From Allostella vacuolata (GTDB lineage: Bacteria > Pseudomonadota > Alphaproteobacteria > ATCC43930 > Allostellaceae): DNA of 64,000 nt. This document shows, one piece after another, positions 50,090 through 59,255 of this stretch. Positions within the stretch are counted from its first letter, which is position 1, and the number at the start of each line of letters is the position of its first letter. The translations under genes were made by a program, and so were the position numbers. The DNA lies in the NCBI GenBank assembly GCA_006739055.1, contig AP019702.1, forward strand, positions 4,241,388 to 4,305,387, given 5' to 3'. The notes beneath the pieces were generated by a model. That model worked only from the letters and a program-made list of their open reading frames with translations. It did no database searches and was not told the DNA's origin.

Positions 50090-53000
50090 TCAGCCTTCGT
50101 CCTCCGCCAGCGACAGCAGCGAGGCGTTGCCGCCGGCGGCCGTGGTGTCGACGGACAGGGTGCGTTCGGTGGCGAAGCGCGGCAGGTAGTGGGGGCCGCC
50201 GGCCTTGGGGCCGGTGCCGCTCAGCCCCTCGCCGCCGAAGGGCTGCACGCCGACCACGGCACCCACCATGTTGCGGTTGACGTAGGTGTTGCCGACCCCC
50301 AGGCGCCGGGTGACCTGGCGCACCGTCTCGTCGATGCGGCTGTGGATGCCGAGCGTCAGGCCGTAGCCGGTGGCCCGGATCGCGTCGATCACCTGGTCGA
50401 GCCGGCCCGCCTGCCAGCGCACGACATGCAGGATCGGGCCGAACACCTCGCCCTCCAGGCGCGACAGGGAATCGATCTCGTACGCGGCGGGCGCGAAGTA
50501 GGTGCCGCGCTCGGTCCCGGGCGGCGCCTGCATCTCCAGCACGACGCGGCCCTCGCGGCGCATGCGCTCGGCATGGCGGCGCAGCATCGCCTCCGCCTCG
50601 CCGTCGATCACCGGGCCGATGTCGGTCGAGAGCAGCGACGGGTCGCCGATCCGGAGCTCCGCCATCGCCCCCTTCAGCATCGCGAGCGTGCGGTCGGCCG
50701 CGTCCGCCTGGACGAACAGCACGCGGAGCGCCGAGCAGCGCTGGCCGGCGCTGTTGAAGGCGGACAGCAGCACGTCCTGCACCACCTGCTCGGGCAGGGC
50801 CGAGGAATCGACGATCAGCGCGTTCTGCCCGCCGGTCTCGGCGATCAGGGGCGCGATCGGGCCCGGCCGCTCGGCCAGGACGCGGTTGATGGCGCGCGCG
50901 GTGTCGGTCGACCCGGTGAAGGCGAAGCCGGAGACGCGCGGGTCGGCAACCAGGCGCGCGCCGACGGTCGCCCCGTCGCCCGGCAGGAACTGCAGCACGT
51001 CGCCCGGGATGCCAGCCCGGTGCAGCAGGGCGACGGCGGCCGCTCCGATCAGCGGGGTCTGCTCGGCCGGCTTGGCCAGCACCGCATTGCCGGCGGCCAG
51101 CGCCGCCGCGATCTGGCCCGTGAAGATGGCCAGCGGGAAGTTCCAGGGGCTGATGCAGGCGAAGGTGCCGCGCGCCGCCAGCCGGAGCTCGTTGCGCTCC
51201 CCCGTCGGCCCCGGCAGGAGCCGCGGGGCGAAGTCGCCGCGGGCCCGGGCGGCGTAGTAGCGCAGGAAGTCGACCGCCTCGCGCAGCTCCGACAGGGCGT
51301 CGGACACGGTGCGCCCGCCCTCGCGCACCACCAGGGCCATCAGGCGCGGGCCCTCGGCCTCGTAGAGGTCGGCGGCGCGCTCCAGCACCGCGGCGCGCTC
51401 GCCCGCCGGCACCGCGTCCCAGTCGGGGCCGGCCCGGGTGGCGCGGGCGATCGCCGTGTCGACCGTCTCCGCCGTCGCCTCGACGACCTGGCCGACCACC
51501 ACCGAGCGGTCGGCCGGGCTCACCACCGAGCGCGCCCGGCCCTCGGCCGGGCGGCCGCCGACCAGCGGGGCGGCGGAAGCGGTGGTCCGCGCCGCGGCCG
51601 CCATGGCCGCGGCCAGGGCCGCCGTCGCGACCGGGTCGGACAGGTCGATGCCGGCGCTGTTGCGCCGCTCCGGCTGGTAGAGGTCGGCCGGCTGCGGGAT
51701 GCGCGGGTGCGGCTTGACCGGCAGGCGGGCCAGGCGCGCGACCGGGTCGGCGACGATCTCGTCGATCGGCGCCTTCTCGTCGACCAGGCGGTTGACGAAG
51801 GAGGTGTTGGCCCCGTTCTCCAGCAGGCGGCGGACGAGATAGGCGAGCAGGTCCTCGTGGCTGCCGACCGGGGCATAGACCCGGGCCGGCCGGTCGAGCT
51901 TGTCGCGGCCGACCACCTCGCCATAGAGCGCCTCGCCCATGCCGTGCAGGCGCTGGAACTCCCAGTCCGTGCGGTTGCCGGCCAGCTCCAGGATGGTCGC
52001 CACGGTGTGGGCGTTATGGGTCGCGAACTGCGGGAAGAAGGCCGCACCGTCGGCCAGCAGGCGGCGGGCGCAGGCGATGTAGGAGACGTCGGTCGCCACC
52101 TTGCGGGTGAAGACCGGGTAGCCCGGCAGGCCGCGCTCCTGCCCGCGCTTGATCTCGCTGTCCCAGTAGGCGCCCTTGACGAGGCGGACCATCAGGCGCC
52201 GGCGCGACCGCCGCGCCAGGTCGGCCAGCCAGTCGAGCAGCGGCAGGGCCCGCTTCTGGTAGGCCTGCACCGCCAGGCCGAGCCCGTCCCAGCCGGCCAG
52301 GGTCGGGTCGCACGCCACCGCCTCGATGACGTCGAGCGACAGGTCGAGCCGGTCGGCCTCCTCGGCGTCGATGGTGAAGCCGATGCCGGCCGCCTTGGCC
52401 TGCCGGCCGAGCTCGGCCACCCGCGGCGACAGCTCGGCGTGGACGCGGGCCGCCTGGGCGAACTCGAAGCGCGGGTGCAGGGCCGACAGCTTGATCGAGA
52501 TCCCGGGCGACTCGACCGGGCCCCTGCCCCTGGCCTCGGCGCCGATCGCGGCGATGGCGGCCTGGTACGAGCGGAAATAGCGCTCGGCGTCGGCCGCCGT
52601 GCGCGCCGCCTCCCCCAGCATGTCGTAGGAATGGCGATAGCCCGCCTGTTCCGCCGGCCGCGCCCGGGCGAGCGCCTCGGCGATGGTCCGGCCCATGACG
52701 AACTGGCGGCCGAGGATGCGCATGGCCGCCGTCACCGCCTCGCGGATCACCGGCTCGCCCGCCCGGCCGACCAGGCGCCGCAGCACCCCGCCATAGCCCG
52801 GCCCGTCGCCCGGGCGGACCAGGCGGCCCGTCAGCATCAGGGCCCAGGTCGAGGCGTTGACGAAGGCCGAGTCGCTCGCCCCCAGGTGGCGCTGCCAGTC
52901 GGCCCCGCCGATCTTGTCGCGGATCAGCCGGTCGACCGTCTCCGAGTCCGGGATGCGCAGCAGCGCCTCGGCCAGGCACATCAGGACGATGCCCTCCTGG

Positions 53001-53233
53001 CTCGACAGCTCGTACTCGTGCAGGAAGGCGTCGAGCCCGCCCTTGCCGTGCCGCCCGCCGCGCACCGCCTCGACCAGCCGCCGTGCCGTCGCCGCCACCC
53101 GGTCGCGGGCGTCGGCCGGAAGGGTCGCCGCCGTCAGCAGCCCCTCGACCACGGCCGTCTCGTCGGCGCGGATGGCACCGCGAAGGGCGGCGCGCAGGGA
53201 ATCGGCCTGGGGCGGCGGCGCGGCGAACAGCAT
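50090..53233 (-). CDS. putA: Bifunctional proline dehydrogenase / L-glutamate-gamma-semialdehyde dehydrogenase
   Basis: 1047 residues from ATG 53233 (AGGAG upstream; GTG 53281 possible). The proline dehydrogenase barrel covers about 120-480, with RLVKGAYWDSEIKRGQERG and FATHNAHTVATILEL. The aldehyde dehydrogenase half from about 580 has ISPWNFPLAIFTGQIAAALA, GFAFTGSTDTARAIN, catalytic Glu in ETGGQNALIVDSSA and Cys833 in NSAGQRCSALRVLF. It oxidises proline to glutamate, feeding electrons to FAD/quinone and NAD. The N-terminal ribbon-helix-helix domain of self-regulating PutA proteins is absent, so control must come from elsewhere. Short type A length. Confidence 0.95.
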   Translation of the reverse strand: MLFAAPPPQADSLRAALRGAIRADETAVVEGLLTAATLPADARDRVAATARRLVEAVRGGRHGKGGLDAFLHEYELSSQEGIVLMCLAEALLRIPDSETVDRLIRDKIGGADWQRHLGASDSAFVNASTWALMLTGRLVRPGDGPGYGGVLRRLVGRAGEPVIREAVTAAMRILGRQFVMGRTIAEALARARPAEQAGYRHSYDMLGEAARTAADAERYFRSYQAAIAAIGAEARGRGPVESPGISIKLSALHPRFEFAQAARVHAELSPRVAELGRQAKAAGIGFTIDAEEADRLDLSLDVIEAVACDPTLAGWDGLGLAVQAYQKRALPLLDWLADLARRSRRRLMVRLVKGAYWDSEIKRGQERGLPGYPVFTRKVATDVSYIACARRLLADGAAFFPQFATHNAHTVATILELAGNRTDWEFQRLHGMGEALYGEVVGRDKLDRPARVYAPVGSHEDLLAYLVRRLLENGANTSFVNRLVDEKAPIDEIVADPVARLARLPVKPHPRIPQPADLYQPERRNSAGIDLSDPVATAALAAAMAAAARTTASAAPLVGGRPAEGRARSVVSPADRSVVVGQVVEATAETVDTAIARATRAGPDWDAVPAGERAAVLERAADLYEAEGPRLMALVVREGGRTVSDALSELREAVDFLRYYAARARGDFAPRLLPGPTGERNELRLAARGTFACISPWNFPLAIFTGQIAAALAAGNAVLAKPAEQTPLIGAAAVALLHRAGIPGDVLQFLPGDGATVGARLVADPRVSGFAFTGSTDTARAINRVLAERPGPIAPLIAETGGQNALIVDSSALPEQVVQDVLLSAFNSAGQRCSALRVLFVQADAADRTLAMLKGAMAELRIGDPSLLSTDIGPVIDGEAEAMLRRHAERMRREGRVVLEMQAPPGTERGTYFAPAAYEIDSLSRLEGEVFGPILHVVRWQAGRLDQVIDAIRATGYGLTLGIHSRIDETVRQVTRRLGVGNTYVNRNMVGAVVGVQPFGGEGLSGTGPKAGGPHYLPRFATERTLSVDTTAAGGNASLLSLAEDEG

Positions 53234-53334
53234 GGGCTCGGGACTCCTGTCGGGTGGGCCGGCGGACGATCCTGCCGTCACCCCCAGATCGTCAAGCGAG
53301 CAAGGGAGCGCAACCTCCCCTTACCGGACGATCG

Positions 53335-53364
53335 TTGCACCGGCCGCCCCGGCGGGTCTAATTA
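53335..53364 (+). promoter_or_regulatory. Candidate promoter of the second glycosyltransferase operon
   Basis: TTGCAC (53335-53340), 18 bases, TAATTA (53359-53364). Transcription would begin about 53371, only a few bases before ATG 53375; ATG 53390 (MVPTLD) would leave a 19-base leader. The rest of 53234-53374 shows nothing else clear. Confidence 0.5.
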
Positions 53365-53374
53365 GTCCCACGGA

Positions 53375-54382
53375 ATGGACATGGACCCGATGGTTCCGAC
53401 CCTGGACATCGTCATCGTCAACTGGAACTCCGGCGGCCAACTCCGGGCCTGCCTGGAGACGATCGCGCGCTCGACCGCGGGCAACTACCGGCTGGGCCGG
53501 GTGATCGTGTCCGACAACGGGTCGGTCGACGGCTCGCTCGACCGTCTGGACGACCTCGACCTGCCGCTCGCGATCCTGCGCAACGGCGCCAATCTCGGCT
53601 TCGGCGCGGCCTGCAACCGGGCGGTGGCGATGGGCGACGGCCGCTTCCTGCTGCTGCTGAACCCCGACACCCGGCTGGAGGCGGACACGCTGGCGCGCTC
53701 CGTCCGCTACCTCGACGACCATCCGGAGACGGGGATCGTCGGCGTCCGCCTGGTCGACGAGCAGGGCCACACCCATCGCAGCTGCGCCCGCTTCCCGCAC
53801 GTCCGGCACTTCGTCCACAAGATTCTCGGCCTCGACCGCATGGTGCCGAAGCTCTGCCACGGCCACCTGATGCTGGAATGGGACCATCTCGACAGCCGGA
53901 CCGTCGACCAGGTCATGGGTGCCTATTTCCTGATGCCGCGCGCCCTGTTCGAGCGGCTGGACGGGTTCGACGAGCGGTTCTTCCTCTATTTCGAGGATGT
54001 CGACTTCGCCTGGCGGGCCCAGGCGAGCGGCCTGCCCTGCCACTTCCTGGCCGACGCGGTCGCCTTCCACAAGGGCGGCGGCACCTCCGAGCAGGTGAAG
54101 CCCGAGCGCATCTTCTACTGCCTGCGCAGCCGCATCATCTATGCCCGCAAGCATTTCGGCTGGGGCCGCGCCGCGGCCCTGACCGCCGTCACCATCCTGG
54201 CCGAGCCGCTGTCGCGGCTGATGCTGGCGGTGCTGCGCGGCTCCCCGTCCGTGGTCATGGACACGATCAAGGCGTATCGGCTGCTCTATGCGGACCTGCC
54301 GCGAATCCTCAACACCCCCTCCGCCGGCGTCGTCGATGCGGGTCTTGCTCCTGGCTCGATACGGCCGGCTGGGCGCCACTAG
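53375..54382 (+). CDS. GT2-type glycosyltransferase (rhamnosyltransferase-like)
   Basis: Up to 335 residues; ATG 53375, 53381 or 53390 could be the start. N-domain LDIVIVNWNSGGQLRACLET, VIVSDNGSVDGSLD, NLGFGAACNRAV, the metal-binding LLLNPDTRLE, and acceptor motif GFDERFFLYFEDVDFAWRAQ, typical of WcaA/rhamnosyltransferase-type GT2 enzymes. The C-terminal part contains a hydrophobic helix (AAALTAVTILAEPLSRLMLA), so it is probably membrane-associated. It overlaps the next gene by 47 bases. First gene of an operon with two GT4 enzymes and comB. Confidence 0.88.
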   Translation: MDMDPMVPTLDIVIVNWNSGGQLRACLETIARSTAGNYRLGRVIVSDNGSVDGSLDRLDDLDLPLAILRNGANLGFGAACNRAVAMGDGRFLLLLNPDTRLEADTLARSVRYLDDHPETGIVGVRLVDEQGHTHRSCARFPHVRHFVHKILGLDRMVPKLCHGHLMLEWDHLDSRTVDQVMGAYFLMPRALFERLDGFDERFFLYFEDVDFAWRAQASGLPCHFLADAVAFHKGGGTSEQVKPERIFYCLRSRIIYARKHFGWGRAAALTAVTILAEPLSRLMLAVLRGSPSVVMDTIKAYRLLYADLPRILNTPSAGVVDAGLAPGSIRPAGRH

Positions 54383-55418
54383 CCGCCAGCGGCACCTGAT
54401 CTTCCTCCCGGCGCTGGCCCGGGCCGGCATCTCCGTCACCGTCGACGCGCTGCTCGACGACGACTATGTCCGCGCGCTCCATTCCGGCGCACCCGCCCGG
54501 CCGGGACCGATCCTGGCCGCCTATGCCGCGCGCCTGCGCCGGATCCTTTCGGCCGGCGAATGGGACGCGGTCTGGGTCGAGAAGGAGATATTCCCCTGGC
54601 TGCCGGCCACGGCCGAGCGCTGGCTGGCGCGGCGCGGCGTGCCGCTGGTGGTCGACTACGACGACGCCTGGTTCCATCGCTACGACCGGCACCCGCGGCC
54701 GCTGGTCCGCCGCCTGCTCGGCGGCAAGATCGACCGGGTGATGCGGGCGGCCGCCACCGTCGTCGCCGGCAACGGCTACATCGCCGGGCACGCGCTCGGC
54801 GCCGGCGCCCAGCGGGTGGAGACCGTGCCGACCGTGGTCGACACCGACGCGATCGTCGATACGCCGCCCGAGCCGGGGCGCCCCTTCACCATCGGCTGGA
54901 TCGGCACCCCGGCCAATGCCCGCTATCTCGACCCGATCCGTCCCGTCCTGGCCCGGCTGTGCCGCGACACCGGCGCCCGCATGCTGGTGGTGGGGGGCGG
55001 GCCGGACGCGCTCGCCGGGGATGGCGGCACGGCGCTGCCGGGGGAGATCCGGCCGTGGGACGAGGCCCGGGAGGCGGCCGACCTGGCCGGCATGGATGTC
55101 GGCCTGATGCCCCTGCCCGACACGCCCTTCGAGCGTGGCAAGTGCGGCTACAAGCTGATCCAGTACATGGCGGCCGGGCGGCCGGCGGTGGCCTCGCCGG
55201 TCGGCGTCAACGGCACCGTCGTCGCCGACGGCCGGACCGGCTTCCTCGCCGCCCGGCCGCAGGAATGGGCGGACGCCCTGGCCGCGCTGGCGCGCGACCC
55301 GGCCCTGTGCCGGCGCATGGGCCGGGCCGGCCGCGAGCGCGCGGTCATCCACTATTCCCTGGCGGCCTGGGCCCCGCACGTCGCCCGGATCCTGCGGGAG
55401 GCGAAGGAGCGCCCATGA
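54336..55418 (+). CDS. GT4-type glycosyltransferase
   Basis: 360 residues from ATG 54336. N-domain MRVLLLARYGRLGATSRQRH, VWVEKEIFPWLPATAERWLA, and VDYDDAWFHRYDRHP, an acidic motif seen in a subgroup of GT4 enzymes of surface glycan clusters. C-domain: FTIGWIGTPANARYLDPI, AGMDVGLMPLPDTPFERGKC and GYKLIQYMAAGRPAVASPVG, the donor-site region in which the usual E-x7-E is modified. It overlaps both neighbours (47 bases, then ATGA). Confidence 0.85.
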   Translation: MRVLLLARYGRLGATSRQRHLIFLPALARAGISVTVDALLDDDYVRALHSGAPARPGPILAAYAARLRRILSAGEWDAVWVEKEIFPWLPATAERWLARRGVPLVVDYDDAWFHRYDRHPRPLVRRLLGGKIDRVMRAAATVVAGNGYIAGHALGAGAQRVETVPTVVDTDAIVDTPPEPGRPFTIGWIGTPANARYLDPIRPVLARLCRDTGARMLVVGGGPDALAGDGGTALPGEIRPWDEAREAADLAGMDVGLMPLPDTPFERGKCGYKLIQYMAAGRPAVASPVGVNGTVVADGRTGFLAARPQEWADALAALARDPALCRRMGRAGRERAVIHYSLAAWAPHVARILREAKERP

Positions 55419-56587
55419 CCCGGCCGACCCTGCTCTACCTGGTGACGGAGGACTGGTTCTTCTGGTCGCACCGCACGCCGATCGCGCGCGCCGCCCGCGA
55501 CGCCGGCTTCCGGGTCGTCGTCGCCACCCGCGAGGACGCCCATGGCGACCGCATCCGCGGCGAGGGATTCGAGCTGGTGCCGATCAAGCTCCGGCGCACC
55601 AGCATCGCCCCGCTGGCGGAGATGGCGGCGATCCGCGACCTGACGGAGATCTACCGGCGCGAGAAGCCGGCGATCGTCCACCAGGTGGCGATCAAGCCGG
55701 TGGTCTACGGCACCTGGGCGGCGGCCCGGGCGGGGGTGCCGGCGGTCATCAACGCGCTCGACGGGCTGGGCTTCGTCTATGCCTCGCAGCGGCTGTCGGC
55801 CAGGCTGCTGCGGCCGCCGGTCGGCCTGCTGCTGCGCTGGGCCCTGAACCGCCCGAACGTCCATGTCCACCTGCAGAACGAGGACGACCGCACGACCATG
55901 CGCCGCTCCGGCGCGCTGCGGCACGAGCGCGTCTCGATCATCCGCGGCGCCGGCATCGATCTCGACCATTTCGTCCCCCTGCCGGAGCCGGACGGGCCGT
56001 TCACCGTCGCCATGGCCGCGCGCATGATCCACGAGAAGGGGATCACCGACCTGGTCGAGGCGGCGCGGCGGGCGACCCGCGCCGGAACCCCGGTCAGGGT
56101 GGTGCTGGCCGGCGCCCCGGACAAAGGCAACCCGACCGCCATCACCGAGGCCGAGCTGAAGGGGTGGGTGGCGGAGGGGCTGGTCGACTGGTGGGGCTTC
56201 CAGACCGACGTGCGACCGGTGTGGGCCGCCGCCCACGTCGCCGCCCTGCCCTCGTCCGGCGAGGGCCTGCCCAAGGCGCTGCTGGAGGCGGCCGCCTGCC
56301 AGCGGCCGCTGCTGGCGAGCGACGTCGCCGGCAACCGCGAGGTGGTGCTGCCGGGCGAGACCGGGCTCAGCGTCGCCTACCAGGACGTGGCCGGGCTGGC
56401 CGACGCCCTGGTCCGCTTCGCCCGCGAGCCGGACCAGCGCCGGCGCATGGGGGCCGCCGCGCGCCGCATGGTCGAAACGCAGTTCAGCGAGGAGGTGGTG
56501 GTGCGCGAGACGCTGGCGCTCTATCGCCGGCTCACCCCCGCGCGCCAGTGGTCCGATGCAGACGGAAGGCCCCCTTCCGTCTGCTGA
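55415..56587 (+). CDS. GT4-type glycosyltransferase (PglA-like group)
   Basis: 390 residues. N-domain LLYLVTEDWFFWSHRTPIAR, FELVPIKLRRTSIAPLAEM, IVHQVAIKPVVYGTWAAARA and NALDGLGFVYAS, a pattern typical of the group with PglA and other N-acetylhexosamine or galactose transferases. C-domain: VAMAARMIHEKGITDLVEAA, LPSSGEGLPKALLEAAACQR (E-x7-E) and LASDVAGNREVVLPGETGL. The start overlaps the previous stop (ATGA). It probably adds a second or third sugar of an oligosaccharide on a lipid carrier. Confidence 0.86.
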   Translation: MTRPTLLYLVTEDWFFWSHRTPIARAARDAGFRVVVATREDAHGDRIRGEGFELVPIKLRRTSIAPLAEMAAIRDLTEIYRREKPAIVHQVAIKPVVYGTWAAARAGVPAVINALDGLGFVYASQRLSARLLRPPVGLLLRWALNRPNVHVHLQNEDDRTTMRRSGALRHERVSIIRGAGIDLDHFVPLPEPDGPFTVAMAARMIHEKGITDLVEAARRATRAGTPVRVVLAGAPDKGNPTAITEAELKGWVAEGLVDWWGFQTDVRPVWAAAHVAALPSSGEGLPKALLEAAACQRPLLASDVAGNREVVLPGETGLSVAYQDVAGLADALVRFAREPDQRRRMGAAARRMVETQFSEEVVVRETLALYRRLTPARQWSDADGRPPSVC

Positions 56588-56612
56588 ATCGCCCACCATA
56601 AGGAGGATCCGC

Positions 56613-57293
56613 TTGGTCACCATCGGCTCGTTCGCCGCCGCCGCCCGGCAGGCCGCCGGCATCGTCGTCGTCATCGACGTCTTCCGCGCCTTCACCACGG
56701 CGGCGGTGGCGCTCGGCAACGGCGCCCGGCGCATCGTCATGGTCGACGACCTCGACCAGGCATTGGCGCTGCGCGACCAGGGGCTGGGCAGCCGCTGCAT
56801 GGGCGAGCGCGGCGGCATCCGCCCGGCGGGCTTCGACTTCGGCAACTCCCCGGCAGAGATCCGCGAGGTCCGCTTCGACGGGGAGACCCTGATCCAGACC
56901 ACCTCCAACGGCACCCGCGGGGTGGTGCTGGCGAGCGGCGCCAGCCGCATCTATGCCGGCTCCTTCGTCTCGGCGGAGGCGACGGTGCAGGCGATCCGGG
57001 CATCGGGCGAGGGCCGGGTGTCGCTGGTCGCGATGGGCGACCACGACCGCACCCAGGCCGACGAGGACGAGGTCTGCGCCCTCTACCTGCGCAGCCGGCT
57101 GGCGGGACGGCAGCCGGACCGGGCGGCCGCCGCCGCCCTGGTCGCCACCATGGCGCTCCGCGCGGACACGGTCGCCCTCAGCCCGGCCGACGTCGCATGC
57201 TGCCTTGCCGTCGACAGCGTGCCGTTCGCCATCCGCGTCGAGCGGCAGGACGGCTACCTGATCGCGGTCGCGGAGACGGCAGCGGCCGGTTAG
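56613..57293 (+). CDS. ComB-like 2-phosphosulfolactate phosphatase
   Basis: 226 residues from TTG 56613, supported by AAGGAGGA 5 bases upstream. Landmarks of the ComB family: IVVVIDVFRAFTTAAVALG, CMGERGGIRPAGFDFGNSP, LIQTTSNGTRGVVLAS and VSLVAMGDHDRTQADEDEVC. The known reaction is Mg-dependent hydrolysis of 2-phosphosulfolactate to sulfolactate, as in coenzyme M synthesis. No comA-like synthase is in the window, and the placement at the end of a glycosyltransferase operon is unusual, so the natural substrate may differ. Its stop overlaps the convergent methyltransferase stop by four bases. Confidence 0.82.
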   Translation: MVTIGSFAAAARQAAGIVVVIDVFRAFTTAAVALGNGARRIVMVDDLDQALALRDQGLGSRCMGERGGIRPAGFDFGNSPAEIREVRFDGETLIQTTSNGTRGVVLASGASRIYAGSFVSAEATVQAIRASGEGRVSLVAMGDHDRTQADEDEVCALYLRSRLAGRQPDRAAAAALVATMALRADTVALSPADVACCLAVDSVPFAIRVERQDGYLIAVAETAAAG

Positions 57294-58156
57294 CCGGCGC
57301 CCGGCTGGAACTTGTCGTGGTGGCCGCGATAGATCGCCGGCCGCGGCCGCTCCAGCCCCGGCGGCACGTCGATCGGCTTCTTCCACACCACCACCACGTC
57401 CTGGTGATGGCCCCAGCCACGCTCGTGGTAGGCGAGCAGGGTCGCGTCGCGGCGGCGCTCCACCAGCCGCACGACCCAGGACGGCAGCGCGATGGAGATG
57501 CCGTATTCGGGCTGGGCCGGATAGTCGCGATAGCCGAAGCCCGTCGCCGCCACCTCGGCCGCGATCGCCTGGAAGCGATCCTCGTCGATGTAGGGATAGG
57601 TGCGGTGGTAGTCGAGCGACCAGCGCCCATGGTTGGTGAAGACCAGCAGGCCATCGGGCGCCAGGCGGTCGATGAACCAGTCGACGAAGGCCGTGTAGCG
57701 CGCGGCGTCGAGATGGGTCAGCAGCGACCCGCACCAGATCAGCTCGAAGGTCCCGGCGAGCGGGATGGCGGCGGGGTCGACGGCGGAATGCACCGCTTCC
57801 GCGCCGAAGGTGGCGGCGCAGAACTCCACCCCGCCGCGGTCGAGGTCACAGGCGGCGATGCGCGCGTCCGGGAAGGCGGCGCGCAGCATGCGCAGCACCC
57901 GCCCGTGGCCGCAGGGCAGGTCCAGGATCGAGCCGATGTCCGTCTTCTCGGCCAGCACCATGGCCCGCACGATGGTGCGCAGCGCCGCCTCGCCGACGCG
58001 GAAATACTGGTCCTGCCAGCTCTTCTCGCCGATCCGCGCCATGGTCGCGTCGTCAAAGCGCAGCACCATCTGGTCGTCGGGCGAAACCGTCGTCACCAGC
58101 CGCTTCTTGTAGTCGCGCAGGAGGTCGAGCGGGGTGGGGGCGCCGAACAGGGCCAT
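57290..58156 (-). CDS. Class I SAM-dependent methyltransferase
   Basis: 288 residues from ATG 58156 (GGAG 7 bases upstream). SAM site SILDLPCGHGRVLRML near residue 75, ACDLDRGGVEFCA as strand-2 acid, and FELIWCGSLLTHLDA as motif IV. The C-terminal third (SWVVRLVERRRDATLLAYHE, GWGHHQDVVVVWKK) is characteristic of a methyltransferase group found beside glycosyltransferases. Convergent with comB (4-base overlap). The target is unknown, probably a sugar or small molecule of the same pathway. Confidence 0.82.
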   Translation of the reverse strand: MALFGAPTPLDLLRDYKKRLVTTVSPDDQMVLRFDDATMARIGEKSWQDQYFRVGEAALRTIVRAMVLAEKTDIGSILDLPCGHGRVLRMLRAAFPDARIAACDLDRGGVEFCAATFGAEAVHSAVDPAAIPLAGTFELIWCGSLLTHLDAARYTAFVDWFIDRLAPDGLLVFTNHGRWSLDYHRTYPYIDEDRFQAIAAEVAATGFGYRDYPAQPEYGISIALPSWVVRLVERRRDATLLAYHERGWGHHQDVVVVWKKPIDVPPGLERPRPAIYRGHHDKFQPGAG

Positions 58157-58320
58157 GGGGTCTCCGGGATCGCTGTCGCCTATCGGGTGCCGGACCCTAC
58201 AGGCGACCGCCCGGCATTTCACCCCTCCTTTGGCGACGAACGGCGGCCTGCGCAGTATGGCTGAAAATGACCACCTGCGGGCGGCTCGCTGGCCGCCGTC
58301 CCTGCGGCCGGGCAGGGATG

Positions 58321-58551
58321 CTAGCGCTTAATATTATTGTGCAGGAATGCCGGGTCGCCATGATCCTCGGGCCCGTCATAAGCCAAGGCCCGAGCCTTCT
58401 GCTCGGCCGTCAGGCCCGCGAAAAAGCTGGTCGCCGGGCGTGGAACGGCCGCAACCGCCTCCGGCTCTGCCGGCGGGCGGCTGGAAAGGCGGACTGCCGT
58501 CCGTACCCCCAGCCAAAACTGCTGCACGGCCTTCATCGCATACGTCATCAT
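58321..58551 (-). CDS. Small unknown protein, coupled to the gene upstream
   Basis: 76 residues: MMTYAMKAVQQFWLGVRTAV (amphipathic or weak membrane helix), a Pro/Ala linker, then SFFAGLTAEQKARALAYDGP and EDHGDPAFL, a compact helical motif. The ATG overlaps the stop of the upstream gene (TAATG), which supports translational coupling and hence a real gene, although the separate ribosome site is weak. No function can be given. The region is less GC-rich than its surroundings. The gap 58157-58320 holds nothing recognisable. Confidence 0.5.
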   Translation of the reverse strand: MMTYAMKAVQQFWLGVRTAVRLSSRPPAEPEAVAAVPRPATSFFAGLTAEQKARALAYDGPEDHGDPAFLHNNIKR

Positions 58552-59096
58552 TAAGGAATGGCTTTACGGTAATATGGTGTCCCGCGTCGCGGCGTGACAA
58601 GTTCAAAACCGAAGATGCTCACGAACAGTTCCGTGACACGATCATTGACGGGTTGGGCATGCAACTCCGTCTTGCCGCGCAGTTGCGCATACGCCTGGGC
58701 GCATTCCATGACGATCAGTGCGCGGCGGCCCCTCAACGGACAGTCGGCTCTCGCATCACCCGACAAGAATCGCAACTCAAGCGCCGTGGCCTTCGTAAGG
58801 CCCAATCCAAGTGCGCTCAGGCGCTCTCCAGGCGACCACACGGCGAGATCGAGTCGATCCGGATCCCTGTGACGGCGAAAGATCTCGTCCCAGTCCCAGG
58901 CGAGATCCGGATGGCGATCGGCCGGAAGCCACTGATCTCTATATGCTTCGGCAGCCTTTCCGGTCCATCCGGAAACATGGAAGTCCACACCGAGAACCGG
59001 GCTCAGCGCGAGCCCGGCGTGTCTGTAGGCCGCATCCCGGAAGCTGGCGTATCGAGCCTTCGCTCGTTCTATCTCGGCGGACAACGCATCTCTCAC
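58551..59096 (-). CDS. Putative GNAT-like protein, start uncertain
   Basis: At least 181 residues from GTG 59096; a longer version from TTG 59246 is possible but its extra N-terminus looks noncoding. RLDLAVWSPGERLSALGLGL, then CPLRGRRALIVMECAQAYAQ and LFVSIFGFELVTPRRGTPYY resemble strand and C-terminal elements of an acetyltransferase fold, though the acetyl-CoA loop is not clear. Codon use is less GC-biased than in neighbouring genes, which suggests recent acquisition. It ends in TAATG overlap with the 76-residue gene. The stretch 59097-59255 shows no other gene. Confidence 0.45.
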   Translation of the reverse strand: MRDALSAEIERAKARYASFRDAAYRHAGLALSPVLGVDFHVSGWTGKAAEAYRDQWLPADRHPDLAWDWDEIFRRHRDPDRLDLAVWSPGERLSALGLGLTKATALELRFLSGDARADCPLRGRRALIVMECAQAYAQLRGKTELHAQPVNDRVTELFVSIFGFELVTPRRGTPYYRKAIP

Positions 59097-59255
59097 GCGA
59101 GGAGCCCACCCGCCCCTAAGCGCCCCGCACCCGCGTCGCCCGTCGACGGGGTGCTCGCTTGCCGCGTGTTGGCAGAGTCGTGATACACCTACCCTGGGGC
59201 TGGGCGTCAAGGCTCGCGCGCGAGCTGCCCAACGCAGCACCAGCAATCGCCAACA

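Noticed and set aside
50189-53365. A 1058-codon open frame on the plus strand
   Set aside because: Antisense to putA, whose catalytic motifs are all on the minus strand.
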